NCBI RefSeq assembly: GCF_050947875.1 | Contig: NC_134571.1 | Location: 263,001 to 327,000 of the forward strand | Direction of reading: 5' to 3' | Length of the DNA stretch: 64,000 nucleotides | Source of the DNA: Dermacentor variabilis | Lineage: Eukaryota; Arthropoda; Arachnida; Ixodida; Ixodidae | Shown: piece by piece, positions 1 through 11,283 of the stretch | How positions within the stretch are numbered: position 1 is the stretch's first letter | Layout: every line of letters starts with the position of its first letter | Program-made: the position numbers and the translations under genes | The notes under the pieces: model-generated | What the model was told of the DNA's origin: nothing | The model's database searches: none | The model's input: only the letters and a program-made list of their open reading frames with translations

Positions 1-332
1 CAGCCTGAGTAGTTCCGCAGGACATGATTGCGGCATTCCACCTTCTGCACAATGTGGTGGCCATACGGTGCTGCTTCTAGTACGCACTTGTAAGTGCTAG
101 AGTCACCGTCGGCTATCAGCCTAGTGTATTTTAGGCCGTGGATGTCCAGGCTGCGACGAAAGCCTTCGACAATTATGTCGCGCTCCATGCTCGTCGAGCT
201 ACCACGCCAATTTCGGTAGCAAGTGTGCTCCCTCGGTCCTCCAATGACCTTTGCCCTTGCGCAAAACGTGCAAAATTTATTTCGCACGCCTACGAAAAGG
301 ACCTTCTTCGTCCGGAATCCGATGATGGCAGC
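1..332 (-). CDS. Mutator-like transposase, second visible exon (continues past the window edge)
   Basis: On the minus strand 110 codons read without a stop from 332 to the window edge. They show the middle of the Mutator-like transposase domain found in arthropod MULE-type proteins: IIGFRTKKVLFVGVRNKFC, then a C..C pair, CYRNW, SSTSME, LIADGDSS (a conserved acidic motif) and VECRNHVLRN. The exon is preceded by a strong acceptor: a T/C-rich run ending in CCCAG at 338-333. It joins in phase 0 to the exon at 6132-6914, so that ..ASSGV is followed by AAIIG.., which is how the domain continues in intact family members. Start and stop of this exon beyond position 1 cannot be seen. Family assignment is from remembered motif order, not a search. 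Confidence 0.85.
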
Positions 333-1672
333 CTGGGCAAAAAAGGAAGGGTAGTGACTATCAACCATTTTATATTGTGTGAAAAACGAGCGATCCTTTC
401 CATTTGCGCATCTGCGACCGGAAGTGCAGGAAATGAAAAAAAAATTTGCCTTATTATGGGTAACCGCTTGCATGAACGAGTTCTTCGGAGTACCCTCAAC
501 GGATAGGGGCGCCACCGAATATGACCATGCCAGTTTCTGGCGGCTGCAGTTACTATCGACTTACAACCCGAAAATAAAAGCAACATTTCTTCAAGATGAC
601 GTTGTGCAATAGGTGGAAACTGTGCAAGGAGAAATAAGAACAGCCTCATTCCGTTTCAATCCTCCATGGGGAGACGTGAAATTATGCACGAATTCAGGGC
701 AGGTTACACTGATGCAACAAATGCGCATTTCCTAGATGTAATGCATTTACATCATCACTGTTTTTGTTAGACGAAAGGAAAATCTGATGCACCACGAAAA
801 GAAGCAGCACAATAAATGGTATTTGAAATCTGTCTAGAGAAATGTCCTTTTAATAGCGATAAAGCTTTGTCATTTGAGCTACCTCGTTATGGAAATGTGC
901 ACGTTCCCTTCGTTTTTCAACATATATGCAGTTGTAGATCTTGCAAGTGAAAAGTAAACAACTTTGCGAAAATTTACGCTGTATGCGTACGCTCACCGAT
1001 GCACGTTCTGCGTGGCTTGTGCTTTCACGAAAAAGCAGGTTGTGAATGACGCGCTCTGCAAGTACACGTGCTGACTAATGGTGATGACGAGCACATCCAG
1101 GTCGTTCTGCCGATGACAAGCAGCTAGTGTGCTAAGGAAAACTTAAACTATATCAACTATTCATTGATGGAGGGCATAGTGTGATCTGGAGTGAGGCGTA
1201 GTGGAAAGAACAACTTTGAGAAAATCTTGTACAGTGTGCTAAACGCAACGTTGCAATTGTCTTTCATTAACCCGACGTTACGTCGACATTTATATATTAT
1301 TTTTCACTTGTTTCGCTTGTAACTTATTTCGATGTTGGTACTACGCACCCTCACCGTCACATTAACCAGCGCATAGTCAGTGCGACAATGTAAGAAACGC
1401 TTATACCAAACGCTCTTCACATTCCTGTTACAAAGGGTACACGTATTCAGTTTCACTAACAAGTACCTTTCTTTAATAAGAACAATTACATTACTATTCA
1501 CACACAATTTTTCTTGTATTAAAATGGTGCAACAGTTCATTATAAGGAATTAGCTATTTCATTCACTGATCAAGCGTGTCATATGTTTGTCCACGTCATA
1601 GCACCGTATACAGTCTCAACCATTCAGTAACGGTCGCGCACAGGCACGTGTACGCCCAAAGGATGGCCCGAG

Positions 1673-1732
1673 CCCCCCCCCCCCCCCCCCCAACCCCACA
1701 TTAAGCGGCATCCCCCCCCCCCTTCCTGCCCA
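1673..1732. repeat. poly-C tracts
   Basis: Two long C runs (about 20 and 10 bases) separated by a short spacer. They are low-complexity sequence and the length may be unreliable. Confidence 0.8.
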
Positions 1733-1969
1733 CGCCACCACTTCTCAGACACATTCCTAGAGCGCCGACAAATCAATCTATTCGGCGGTCAAGATGTCGC
1801 TGCCTTTTACAAGGAAAGCTGTGTACGACTAACCTTCCGTAGTTTTCCCAGCGTCCGCCATCAGAAGAAATCATCATGTGGGCTGATCCTGATGATAGTG
1901 CAGAAAGAGTACAAGCTCAATCGCACATACCCCTGTGGGCCGGGAACACGCGCCCTTCGAGATCATCCG

Positions 1970-2160
1970 GATGGGCCCACGTATGGGAAGTGCTTAACGC
2001 CTGCTTCACCTCCGCCGCGGGTCGGCCCGGCATTGCACTATCTAGGGAATCGGCCCACGTATGGGGACTGCCTACGTCACCTCCGCCGCAGGTCGGCCCG
2101 GCCATTAGCTGTTCAGGAGGTAATGGCCCGGCTTTGTACTACCTTGGGGCCGACCCACGG
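1970..2160. repeat. 78-bp tandem repeat, about 2.3 units
   Basis: The motif GGCCCACGTATGGG recurs with its CCCAC at 1976 and 2054 (78 bp apart), and a diverged partial unit follows near 2154. Each unit continues with a GC-rich stretch ending in CCGCAGGTCGGCCCGG or close to it. The same repeat with the same 78-bp period occurs at 61014-61246, so this is a dispersed tandem repeat. The long open frames across it only reflect its base composition. Confidence 0.75.
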
Positions 2161-3692
2161 CAAAGGTGTAGTACTTCGCTTTTCGTTTGAGAGCTTTGGC
2201 TGTCGTCAGCTTCCGCTGCCATTCCATATTCACATAGTGGAATGGTCGTCAATTTTTCCTTTCCTTTTGGTAGGCAGTATGCTATTGGCAACTCCTGGGC
2301 CAGTTTTCTCCTCAGTTCGGTGCCCGCACGATTAACTCGAGATGCGTTCAGTTGCCATCACCTATTCAACGATCACGCGTATCGCTGTTGCTTCGTCAGT
2401 TCAACCTTCTTTGTTTAGACTGATCCAGGGACCAACAAAGCGATTTGGTTCGTTCTCAGCCGGTCTGTGTGCTCGTGCAACGAGTTATGGCCGGAAAAAA
2501 CGCCGGTTGCCTTGAACTTTTTCTTTTCCTACAACATTTCCTCGAGTGACTGCTCGCCGCGACGCTGGAAGATCCTCAGAACCACGTAACCGCGCTATGG
2601 GTTAGTTAAGTTGGAGAATAACATAACGCGAACCAGCCTCCAATATCACAGCCTGCAATGACCGTTAAACTCATAAGCAATATGACTGTCACCCGTTACC
2701 TCGTCTGGCGTTTCCGTAATTGTGCAGCACTGTTCCTACGAAATCGCCAACTGGAAACAAGCGAGAGAGCCAAGGCAACAACCAAGCAGGAAAAAAAAGC
2801 GAAAATGAACAAATTTACCTGTTATGTGTGAAAATATTTATGGATATGAACATCTTTTTATTGGAAAAGGAAGCTGAGAAAACGTCGCCGAAACTGGAGA
2901 ATAATGCCGTCTGTTTTAAATGATGCTTCTATAGTTATTAGTCGAGCCATCTGATGTAGCCACTTCACTGCTTTGCTAGATTGGGTGCTTTATACCCTCC
3001 GGTGGCGGCCGCAGTACGTTTAGAACCTCAGCGTCCTGCGCTCTACGCGGTTTTACGGGACTCGTGACCGCGCATCGTTACCCAACTTCCCAAGTAACAA
3101 CACCAGTCGGCTTTGGCACTCTAATTGGTAAAGCAGTAAATGAGGCATCCAAAAGAACTGTGGTTGATCCGGAAATATATACATTTCTCTACAATTCTTC
3201 CAGAGTTTATTAGAAAAACGCTACTAGAAATCTTTCCTTTACGCTTTCTCTTGTTCACTTGCTGTTGTCAGTGTTCTTCCGTTACTTCTTTCATGCTCGA
3301 GTGCATTTGACGTGGTTCCTTGTTTGCCAAGTAAAGGAGAAGTGTAGCTCATAGGCGTTCCTGTCAGATACACCTTAGTTCAATTGTGCTTTGCGGGTTT
3401 GCGCGTCTTTATGGCGAATGGTGGGCCTTATTAAGATTTATACTACTAAAGGTACCTCCCCCCCCCTCATTTACACAGAAAGGTTACACCGGGTTGCCCC
3501 CCATCCCCCGAAAAAAAAATCCTGGGTACGTGTCTGGTCGTGCATATTCCAGGTTTCACTAAATTATTCCCCTCATCCTGTACATCTGTCTAGAGTGAAC
3601 TCTTTCCGTACTGTAACAGTGACACCATAGTAGAACAATTCGATGAGTTGTAGCCGCGTTTAGAAGGGAGACATGTCAATTGACAAATGGTA

Positions 3693-3876
3693 CCCGCCGT
3701 GGTGGCTTAGAGGCGGCCGTATTTCGCCGAGAGTGAAATGTACGAAAGGCCCGTGCATTGTGCGTTGGCTGTACATTAAAGAGCAGGAGTCGGTCGAAAC
3801 TATGCTTCATAGTTTGTGCGTCATAGTGAGATCGAGGTCTTGTCACGCGAAAACCCCGACGTTTAGGTAATTTTAA
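3693..3876 (+). mobile_element. tRNA-derived SINE of the ixodid tick type, internally deleted
   Basis: The head CCCGCCGTGGTGGCTTAG is the tRNA-related start of the common tick SINE (Ruka-like). The body then follows: CGGCCGTATTTCG, GTGAAATG, CCCGTGCATTGTG, GTACATTAAAGA, GGTCGAAA and a 3' part close to CACGCGAAAACCCCGACG. The stretch between the head and CGGCCG, which should carry the B box of the RNA polymerase III promoter, is missing. The copy is old and diverged. Recognition is by memory of the consensus. Confidence 0.7.
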
Positions 3877-5529
3877 CCGCATAAAAAGTGAACAGATTAG
3901 CTGTGGCTCCTGAGTTTAGGGACACACATGATAAACGGTCCCGGTGCAAATAGGAATGTGCACACTGACAAAGTGCAGTGCATTGAGAGGATAAAATTTC
4001 CTGCTCATAGGAATCCCCTTGGCAACGCCGTTGGTGTAAAAGGCACGTGAAAATCGTAACTGACCTAAAAAGAGTGCTTTTGCGATGTCATTGCTGTCTT
4101 ATTTTACGACCTAAGTCAAACATTGTGGGGAGCAAAATAAACACCAAGTGGGAGAAGTTAGCTGTCCTACATAATGGGAAACAACGGGAATAATGTACGA
4201 AGACTGATGTTACAGGGCGTGTATATACATTTTTCATACATGGACGTCACATCACTGGCAAAAGCGACATATTCATGTACAAGCTACTCTTACGACGCTA
4301 TTACGCCTGCGTGTACCGGCTAACCGCATTTTCTTCCGCAGTACAAGGTACTTCTGTGCACGTCTTCCTTGTTGGCGGAACAGACAAATTTTATCCCTTT
4401 AATGAATTCCATACCTTCTTATGTCGAACGTTGCACGTGCACAGGGAATACTATAACTAAAAGGTAAAGCCTTGCGTGTAATAGAAGGACAGATCTCCCA
4501 TAAAACGTCCTAATGTCTGTGCACTCAGATCCGCGGTGAAATGAATTGGTGCATGTGCTTCCAGTACTGCACTTCTCATCTTTTTCAATTCTTTGCCTAA
4601 CAAATTGATGCAGGGGATTCTCATGCTTTTTTCTCTTTCATACAACAAGATTTGTCGAACAGCACGACTACGCAACATTGCTTTAATGCAGCGCAATGAC
4701 GGAGTTTTTTTTGTTTGTAGTCACTATTGGGGAAGATAGAATTACTCCTAATTCGCATACGTCACCAAGTATATTGACGTTCAAGTGCTGTTCACTCGTG
4801 CGACGCGCTTTACTGTCGTCGTTCCAAGGCCGGCACGAGTGGCATGACCTAAATTTCCCTCTTCTCGTCACAGAGAGGAACTTTCGCGACCACCACAGTT
4901 CCTTGCGCTTGCAATCGAACAAATTTTTGAATGCGTCGCCGAAAAGGTCGCATCAATTGCACGTTAAATATTGTGCATTGCGATTATATTGCAGTCAGTA
5001 ACACTTAATCGAAAATATGTTAACATTGTCTGAGTTATGCGCATTACAATAACTTTGATTCTACAAAAGACTTGGAATACGAAACAAGTGCGCAATTAGA
5101 CGCTGCACCGCTGAAGCCTTCAAGGAGAGTGCGAACAGCAAAAAAAAAAAAAAAAAAAGAAAAGACGGTTTACACGCTTCTTTGGAACCGTCGTTTAATA
5201 GCCCGCCGACCTTCTGTGCGCCTGCTTCATTTTCTACTATTCTCCCACTCGATGTTCTTATATTTCACTTAACGCAGAACCTTCTAGCTCATCTTTCACC
5301 GCAAACTTGTTCAGAATATCTTACTTTCTTTCTTAGCAAATAAATTACAGTTACTCGTTGTGATGGTTCAAGCTGGGTTCAGGGCACCGACTAAATTTGC
5401 ACAACATATGGAAAGTTCGCTCGTACAGAGGTTACATTAATTATTTCTTGTATGCTTTGCGCACCTGCACACCTACATTCATGTTCTTACGAAGCCCAAA
5501 TGTTCAACATGACTGCAAGTTCGTGTGGC

Positions 5530-5560
5530 ATTATTACTATTACTATTATTACTATTATTA
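5530..5560. repeat. ATT/ACT trinucleotide microsatellite
   Basis: Repeated ATT/ACT triplets. Simple repeat with no sign of function. Confidence 0.9.
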
Positions 5561-6131
5561 GCCATGGAAACATACAAACACACAAAGGAAACAAGAGTGG
5601 CGCAAGTTGACAGCTGACACCGAGAGGGCCACAACGCCTGCCTACTCTTTTGGGACGAAGCATCACTATATGTTTTCCGATCGCAAGTACTTAATACAGT
5701 TCAAGCCGGTGTAAACGGGAAATAAATAAAATAAAAATAAATTTACGGCAATGGCTACCAATGCTGCTGAATGCATACTTTCACTGAAACCTACAACCCA
5801 CATTCATACTGCAGTATTACCGAACACGTTCGCTAGAACAATGTCATACAAGAAGTCTCCGCATGACGACTTGTTCGGGAGCAGTCGGGGCCCCAACCGC
5901 TCTCCTGCCCCTGATACACGCTTATACCACTCCGGGCACCACTACAAAACATATAAGCACCGCTGCATACCCTCTGCGATCACTTGTTGTGCAAATCTTA
6001 AAGAAATTACGCTACTGTGCTCTGGGCTCTGACATACATACAATTTGCGTTTAAAATGCGTAGCTATGAACACAGGGGCCTGTATTCGGCATTATATATT
6101 GAGGTATCCGATGAGTGCAATGCAAACTCAC

Positions 6132-6914
6132 TACTCCGGATGAGGCATCGTAGTGGTTCTTGTATGACCTCTTGGACCAGGCGCCGTCAGCAACAACTGT
6201 GATCGTCGGTACCCCGTCCTCGTCCACGTCTCCACACTCGCGGGCTAGGCGTGCTTCCTCGACGCCAGCCGCTTTCATCATGTCCCATGCAGCTATCTCG
6301 ATGGTGTCGGCGACTTTGTCCTGGCACTTGGAGAAAGTTGCTGATGACATCGTTGGAACATTTAGCGTGCCCAGAAGTTCGGAGAGGTTCGTGTAACCGG
6401 CGCCAATGGCCACAGCTCCCGACGTCGCTGCCGTGTTTGCGTCCATCTTAGCCGGATTTTCCTTTGGGGGCGGCTCTGTGGTGATGACGTCTTCCCTGTT
6501 GCACATTCTGCATTTGAAGGTGAACGCGCTGATCAGCCCTTGCCGGCGCTCCTTCATAAACTGCATGTCCGCAAAGGAGCAATCGAAAGGCTCGTGCCTC
6601 GACAGTGCCTGGCAAGAGGCAATGAAATGGTTGATGTCGACCAGCCGCCTCCCTTCCAGTATTTCGCCGACCTTGTCTTGTGTGTCTTCATTCGCCAACG
6701 ATGCGGAGACTTGCAAAGGTGCTGACTGTGCTAGTTGCTGAGAAGTGTCATCATCCTCACGAAATAGCACTTCTGAAGCAACGCTTTCCGTTGGTGAACT
6801 TGCCATTTGCCCAGCACCAGACGTCGAGGACGTAGCGAAGGAGCGAAACTTGCGCATATTTAGAAGTATGCGCTTTCTCTTCTTACCGAACTTCTGGCTA
6901 CGCTTCCATGCCAT
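6132..6914 (-). CDS. Mutator-like transposase, first exon
   Basis: 261 codons from an ATG in good context (GCCATGG) to a GTGAGT donor read from 6131. The N-terminus is basic (KFGKKRKR, a likely nuclear signal). The family motifs follow in order: RRLVDINHFI near residue 88, a Cys pair in FKCRMCNRED, GAGYTNLSELLGTLNVPTMS, and VADGAWSKRSYKNHYDASSGV at the exon end. Reading through the donor adds a nonsense tail, whereas splicing to 332 restores the family sequence. The protein would be a nuclear DNA transposase or a domesticated derivative. No stop or frameshift is visible in either exon. No terminal inverted repeat was found next to it, but the gene is cut by the window edge. Confidence 0.85.
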
Positions 6915-7929
6915 GGCTTACTGTAGCGTGCGAGAAACTGCCGAACTCAACTTCACACAACGAAGTGACCACTTTCTCACGTACAGCAGCACTAACAACA
7001 ACTGACCGCTCTTTTTCGCGTCAAGAAAGCCCGCGCTAAAGCCGTCTGCTCCGGGGATTGTTGAGAGTATGCTAGGCGCAGCATCGTATTTCTTGTGCGT
7101 TGAAATTACATTCTTAAGTTATGCGCACGCACAAAATTGACACCAAATGAGCGTTAGCTAACTAAAGCATTTAGATAAATCCACACTGCGTCTCGGGGCC
7201 GTTACTTTGGCCCATGCTATGCACAAGGACATGTCAAACAAGCACACCCTTTGGTGTCGTCTGCTATTGCTCCGTGCCAATGTACGTAATCGACGCGCTT
7301 ACTTTGGTGCCCTTTTGTTTTCTACGCTTGCACCTCAGCACATGTAATTTACTATTTATGTTATCATTAAAGCGACTGAAAACCCTTTTTAAACAATCAT
7401 TTCCATTGAATATATCATACGGCAATTCGGCTGAAAGTAACAACACTAAACAACGTCTTGTGTAGCAATGGCGCCGTAGTGGTGTACATCGAGTGCATGG
7501 TACACCGTGCGCAACTGCAGTACCTCAAGTCGGTTATTACATTTCACGCGTTCCTGCCGTACCATGCTAGTACGGAGCAATGCGTGCGCCATTTGTCGTC
7601 ATTCCGTCAGTTTCTCTTTATCTTCGTTCGAGTGAATACACCTGGTGTGACGCAAAGAACGCGCGAGGCATGAAGCGGACTGCACGTTTTCTCACGTAAG
7701 TTGCTGTTTTCATGTCGTTATGGCTATGGCTGTTATTACAGTTTATATTTTCTTGCTGCGTACCACAACCTCATGAGTTACCGCGTGCTGGGGTTTCTAC
7801 CCCCAGAGCAGCGGTAAGGCTACATCTCAGGTACTAACTTCATGAACCGACGGGGGAGAGAAACATGTTCCCCGTTATCGCTCAGTAAACAATAAAAATT
7901 CATGAACCGAACATGCCACAGGAACAGGC
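6915..7929. other. 5' flank of the Mutator-like gene, no other gene seen
   Basis: Upstream (to the right) of the minus-strand ATG at 6914. I see no TATA box at a fixed distance and no family-related coding sequence. A short start with a donor-like GTAAGT near 7672-7700 (plus strand) was noted but could not be joined in phase to later exons. Confidence 0.4.
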
Positions 7930-8190
7930 GGTGGGATGATGATAGAAACATCTTTATTGACAGCAAGGGAGAAGTCGTGAAGGCGCTGCTAGTCACGGAG
8001 TCTGCGGCGACGGCCCACGGCCCGTGCCTCTAGGATCAGTGCCCGTCGGTACTTGCACGCGCCGTCGGGAAGGCCGCCCTCCCACTGCTCTCGGGTGCAG
8101 GACGTGAAAAGCAGCCGACCGCCATAATTGATCGTACGATTTCCTGCACGTTTGCCACAACCAAAAAAATGTTACTTATTTGGGGCGCTA
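7930..8190 (-). other. possible retroelement 3' end or transcript 3' end
   Basis: On the minus strand a GC-rich stretch ends with AATAAA (complement of 7953-7958) followed by a short CATCATC tail, a layout typical of non-LTR 3' ends in arthropods. No protein motif is readable in it. It could also be the 3' end of a host transcript. Confidence 0.3.
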
Positions 8191-8981
8191 ATGATATACA
8201 AAATCGCATGAAACGTGCCATTTGAGCCAATAACACGTTCGAGCGATATAGATGTCATGTTGCCAACAGCATGTACAAATAAATATTGCATGCAATTTCC
8301 AGTACTAGTTTTTAAATGTAGCCCGATTCGTAGGGTTGCGGGCGACGGCTTGAAGCACTTTTTAGACCTGAAAGTGCGCGGACTCGAGGAGGGTGAGCGA
8401 TATATTGGGGTCGTACGGTGACTAGAAGTATGACTGTACCCATGCTTTCAGCTTTTCTTCAACGAAAGTAGCAAACAACTCTTGCGCGTACGACAGCATA
8501 CTCTCAGCGACACTTCGGCACGTTTTCTATGGGCCTTTTATACGTGCTCATATGCAAGTACACTTGTGCATCCAGTGAAGAAATGAATAAATTTTTTTTT
8601 CTCAAATATTTCTTCTAACTTCAGCAGCGCTACAGTAAAACAGTGTCGCAGTCAACGTGACTACTCTATCAGGTGCATTTTAAAACAATTCTTGTCAACC
8701 ATACTTCCGCAAGCGAGCTTAAATGTAAGATTACTTTGTAATACATCTAGTTCTCATTGCTTCAGCCAACTTAAATTGTTTTTCGAGCTAGCTTGGTATT
8801 TTTCTTTTATGTCATTTTATTGTTTTGCTTGCTTGTGTCTGCGTACATCCTTTGTAACTTCACAACAGAAATGTGTTGGAGCCCACCAGTTTGCTTTGGT
8901 CAGTCTCATTACTTTATTCATGTTAAGTATACACAATTGCCGTTCTTTATGCCGTCTGCTCACAACACTTCTTCTTTACAG

Positions 8982-9086
8982 ATAACACAGCAGCCCAAAA
9001 ATTACCTTATCGGTTGCTTTGGAGGTGCCACCGTGCTTGCCGTTCATATCGAAAGGTGGCCTTGGAGTGTGACACACGACACACAG
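8982..9086 (+). CDS. tentative internal exon of an unidentified host gene
   Basis: 105 bases lie between an acceptor (ACTTCTTCTTTACAG ending at 8981) and a donor (CACAG then GTGATT from 9087). Read with two bases completing a codon from upstream, the exon is open. It ends with one base of a codon, the phase required by the acceptor at 10136. A random 105-base stretch is open in a given frame about one time in five, so this is weak support. The product is not recognised. Confidence 0.3.
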
Positions 9087-10136
9087 GTGATTGGGTATGT
9101 TTGCTATACTCCTGCTAGGTGTCACCCATACATTAACAGCAATGTCATGTGTTCAACAATGAAAATTCATTGCAAGCTGAAGGCCACAAGCCCTTAATAA
9201 GGGTATCATGGGACAATGTTACCATGAAATAAAAGGATGGTTATAGGCACCCTCCCTCTACTGCTGTGCGAATGAAACATACCTGTACCTCTTCCTTTTT
9301 CCTTTCATGCTGCCATCCCCCTCTTCCCTGCAGGGCAGTAAAGCAAACCTCCACCCAGTCATCCTCCCTGCTTTTCTTTTTTTCTCTCTTTTTCTAATGT
9401 TATTGTTTCTCTGGAAGAGGCTTGCATCATTCTTAATAACACCCTGCTTGTGCTTCCTGGTGTACCTTGGTCATATAAGACGTGTTGACCTAGCAGTGTG
9501 AGGTGTAGTCCTGATTAAAACATTTCAGATACATACACATAGTTCAACTCACACAACGCTGTTTATTGAATAATACCGTTGCAACATGTATGGTGTCATG
9601 CATTACATGTGCCTTGACCATATCACATTAATCTGGTTATTAACAATTGCTATGACAACGTAAACATGTTGTTCGGCAACCATCTCTTTGCACGTGACAC
9701 ATGGACAATAACATTTGCTGTAACAGTGTAAACGAGGCATCCAGAGAAATTAAATGCATGCATTAATCACGCCATACTGCTGTGTTACACAGCGTTAGGT
9801 TGTATACATCATCACGTGACGTACACCATCACAAACAATTGCTATGTTAGACTGTGTTACATTGTACAAACTGCAGTGTTGCGACATCCTTTATTTCTGG
9901 ATGTTCTCGAAATGGAACGTGCTGTTTAACTCTTTCAAATAACTGCAATTTGCATGGATTTAAACACAATTTGAACCTGTACTTGCAAACTAACACAGCA
10001 TGTTGATGTCCATGCGCATCTTTATGTGTGTTTCTGCACATCGTTACTTGGAACACAGTATGGGAACATTTACTTTATTCTCTGCATCACTTTGTCCTAT
10101 GGCTGCACCATACCACATCCATCTTCACATTTACAG

Positions 10137-10265
10137 CCTCACTGCCACAAGCCATAGCAGCTGATGGTGACAAGGCATCCGTTACAGTTCGTAAGATCAA
10201 CAGACATTTAGAAGAGGCTGTAGCATCACTTTGTGCTCACACTGCCACAAGCAAAACCGTGCTGT
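10137..10265 (+). CDS. tentative exon of an unidentified host gene
   Basis: The exon runs from an acceptor (CACATTTACAG ending at 10136) to a GTAAGT donor at 10266. In the open frame it encodes a hydrophilic stretch including SLPQAIAADGDKAS and RKINRHLEEAVASL, which looks helical and more protein-like than its surroundings. It ends after one base of a codon, which the next exon at 11042 completes. The family is not recognised. Confidence 0.45.
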
Positions 10266-11041
10266 GTAAGTGTGTGGAGATAGAAACCCGTTGCAGTTGT
10301 GCTTGTGCTCTTCGTCTGTCTAATTTTCTATCTCCTCACTTACATGCCCTGTTGGCTACTGTGGGTTATCAAACAGGATTTTACTTACTGTTTAACTTCA
10401 CCTGTAATTCCCTTTCTTCTGTCTCTTTTTAACTGCACTTGGCTGGTCGTGAAATGTACATTTATTGTTCAGTAGGACTCTGGTGAGAGTTAGTTCATGA
10501 TTTTGTTTCTTCCTGTTCTTTGTCTTTCTTCTCGTTTTCTTTGCACTGCTCAAAGTTTGCTTCAAAAGCATTCATTGTCTTTTTCCTGGGTACAATTTGC
10601 TACAGATTGTCTTTTGTTACATTAATGTTTGCCCCTAAGAAAACATATGCTCCCACATGCCACTCTAAACATCTCGTGGTCCTGTACATTCATTTCACCT
10701 TTTGGACATTGCACCACACACAAGATGCAGGGACACAGGCACACAACTGTCACACTGTGTGTTTTGTGTGCCCTAAAATGTTACACTGGCATACCGACAT
10801 GCCCAAACTTGCATTCTTTCTTTTCGCTGAATCTGTACAGAAATGCAGAAATTGATGATGGCAAGCTTGGAGAAACATAGGTTAGATATTGTGCGCGACA
10901 GTCCAGTGCCATACACGCTCCTTTTGGATGCCTGCTACATGTGCTGTGTACAGAAATAAAACTATCCTGACTCTTGTACATGCACACTACTGACCGCTGT
11001 ATATGCAATACCTGTATTGTTTACATCATTTCCTTTTCCAG

Positions 11042-11106
11042 GTTATTTCCACGTGCCAAATGATATCTTCTACGATGACTATTCAAGCCATTTGCAGCAT
11101 GAATAA
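11042..11106 (+). CDS. tentative terminal exon of the same gene
   Basis: It follows a very strong acceptor (CATTTCCTTTTCCAG ending at 11041). In the phase set by the preceding exon it reads YFHVPNDIFYDDYSSHLQHE and stops at TAA 11104-11106. A poly(A) signal follows 150 bases later. Acidic and aromatic residues dominate and no domain is recognised. With the two upstream exons it gives about 96 codons, and the 5' part of the gene was not found. Confidence 0.45.
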
Positions 11107-11255
11107 CGCCTACTTGATTACCTTGCAATGACACACCCCACCATGACCGTTGGGAAGACTGTCCATTGCCTGTCGCTGGTGCACGAGGCTACATCTTCAC
11201 CTGTTGGTACTCGCTAATTGTGTTGCAGCTTGTCTTTTGGCTCATCACCACTACG

Positions 11256-11261
11256 AATAAA
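11256..11261 (+). terminator. poly(A) signal AATAAA
   Basis: AATAAA about 150 bases after the tentative stop at 11106, followed by a T-rich stretch. It supports a 3' untranslated region of about 170 bases. Confidence 0.45.
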
Positions 11262-11283
11262 AGCTCTGTTTTAAAATCAATAA

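Larger units (their letters stand above)
333..6131 (-). other. 5.8-kb intron of the Mutator-like gene
   Basis: The interval lies between a GTGAGT donor (minus strand, read from 6131) and a polypyrimidine-CAG acceptor ending at 333. Both flanking exons are in phase 0. Apart from the SINE at 3693-3876, the 78-bp repeats near 2 kb, poly-C tracts and an ATT microsatellite, I see no coding signal. Open frames here are short and unrelated to known families. Confidence 0.75.

Noticed and set aside
1892..2335. 147-codon frame and overlapping frames near 2 kb and 61 kb
   Set aside because: They follow the GC-rich 78-bp repeat, are open in several frames at once and show no motif.
3673..3870. Short frames on both strands
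   Set aside because: They cover the SINE, which is non-coding.
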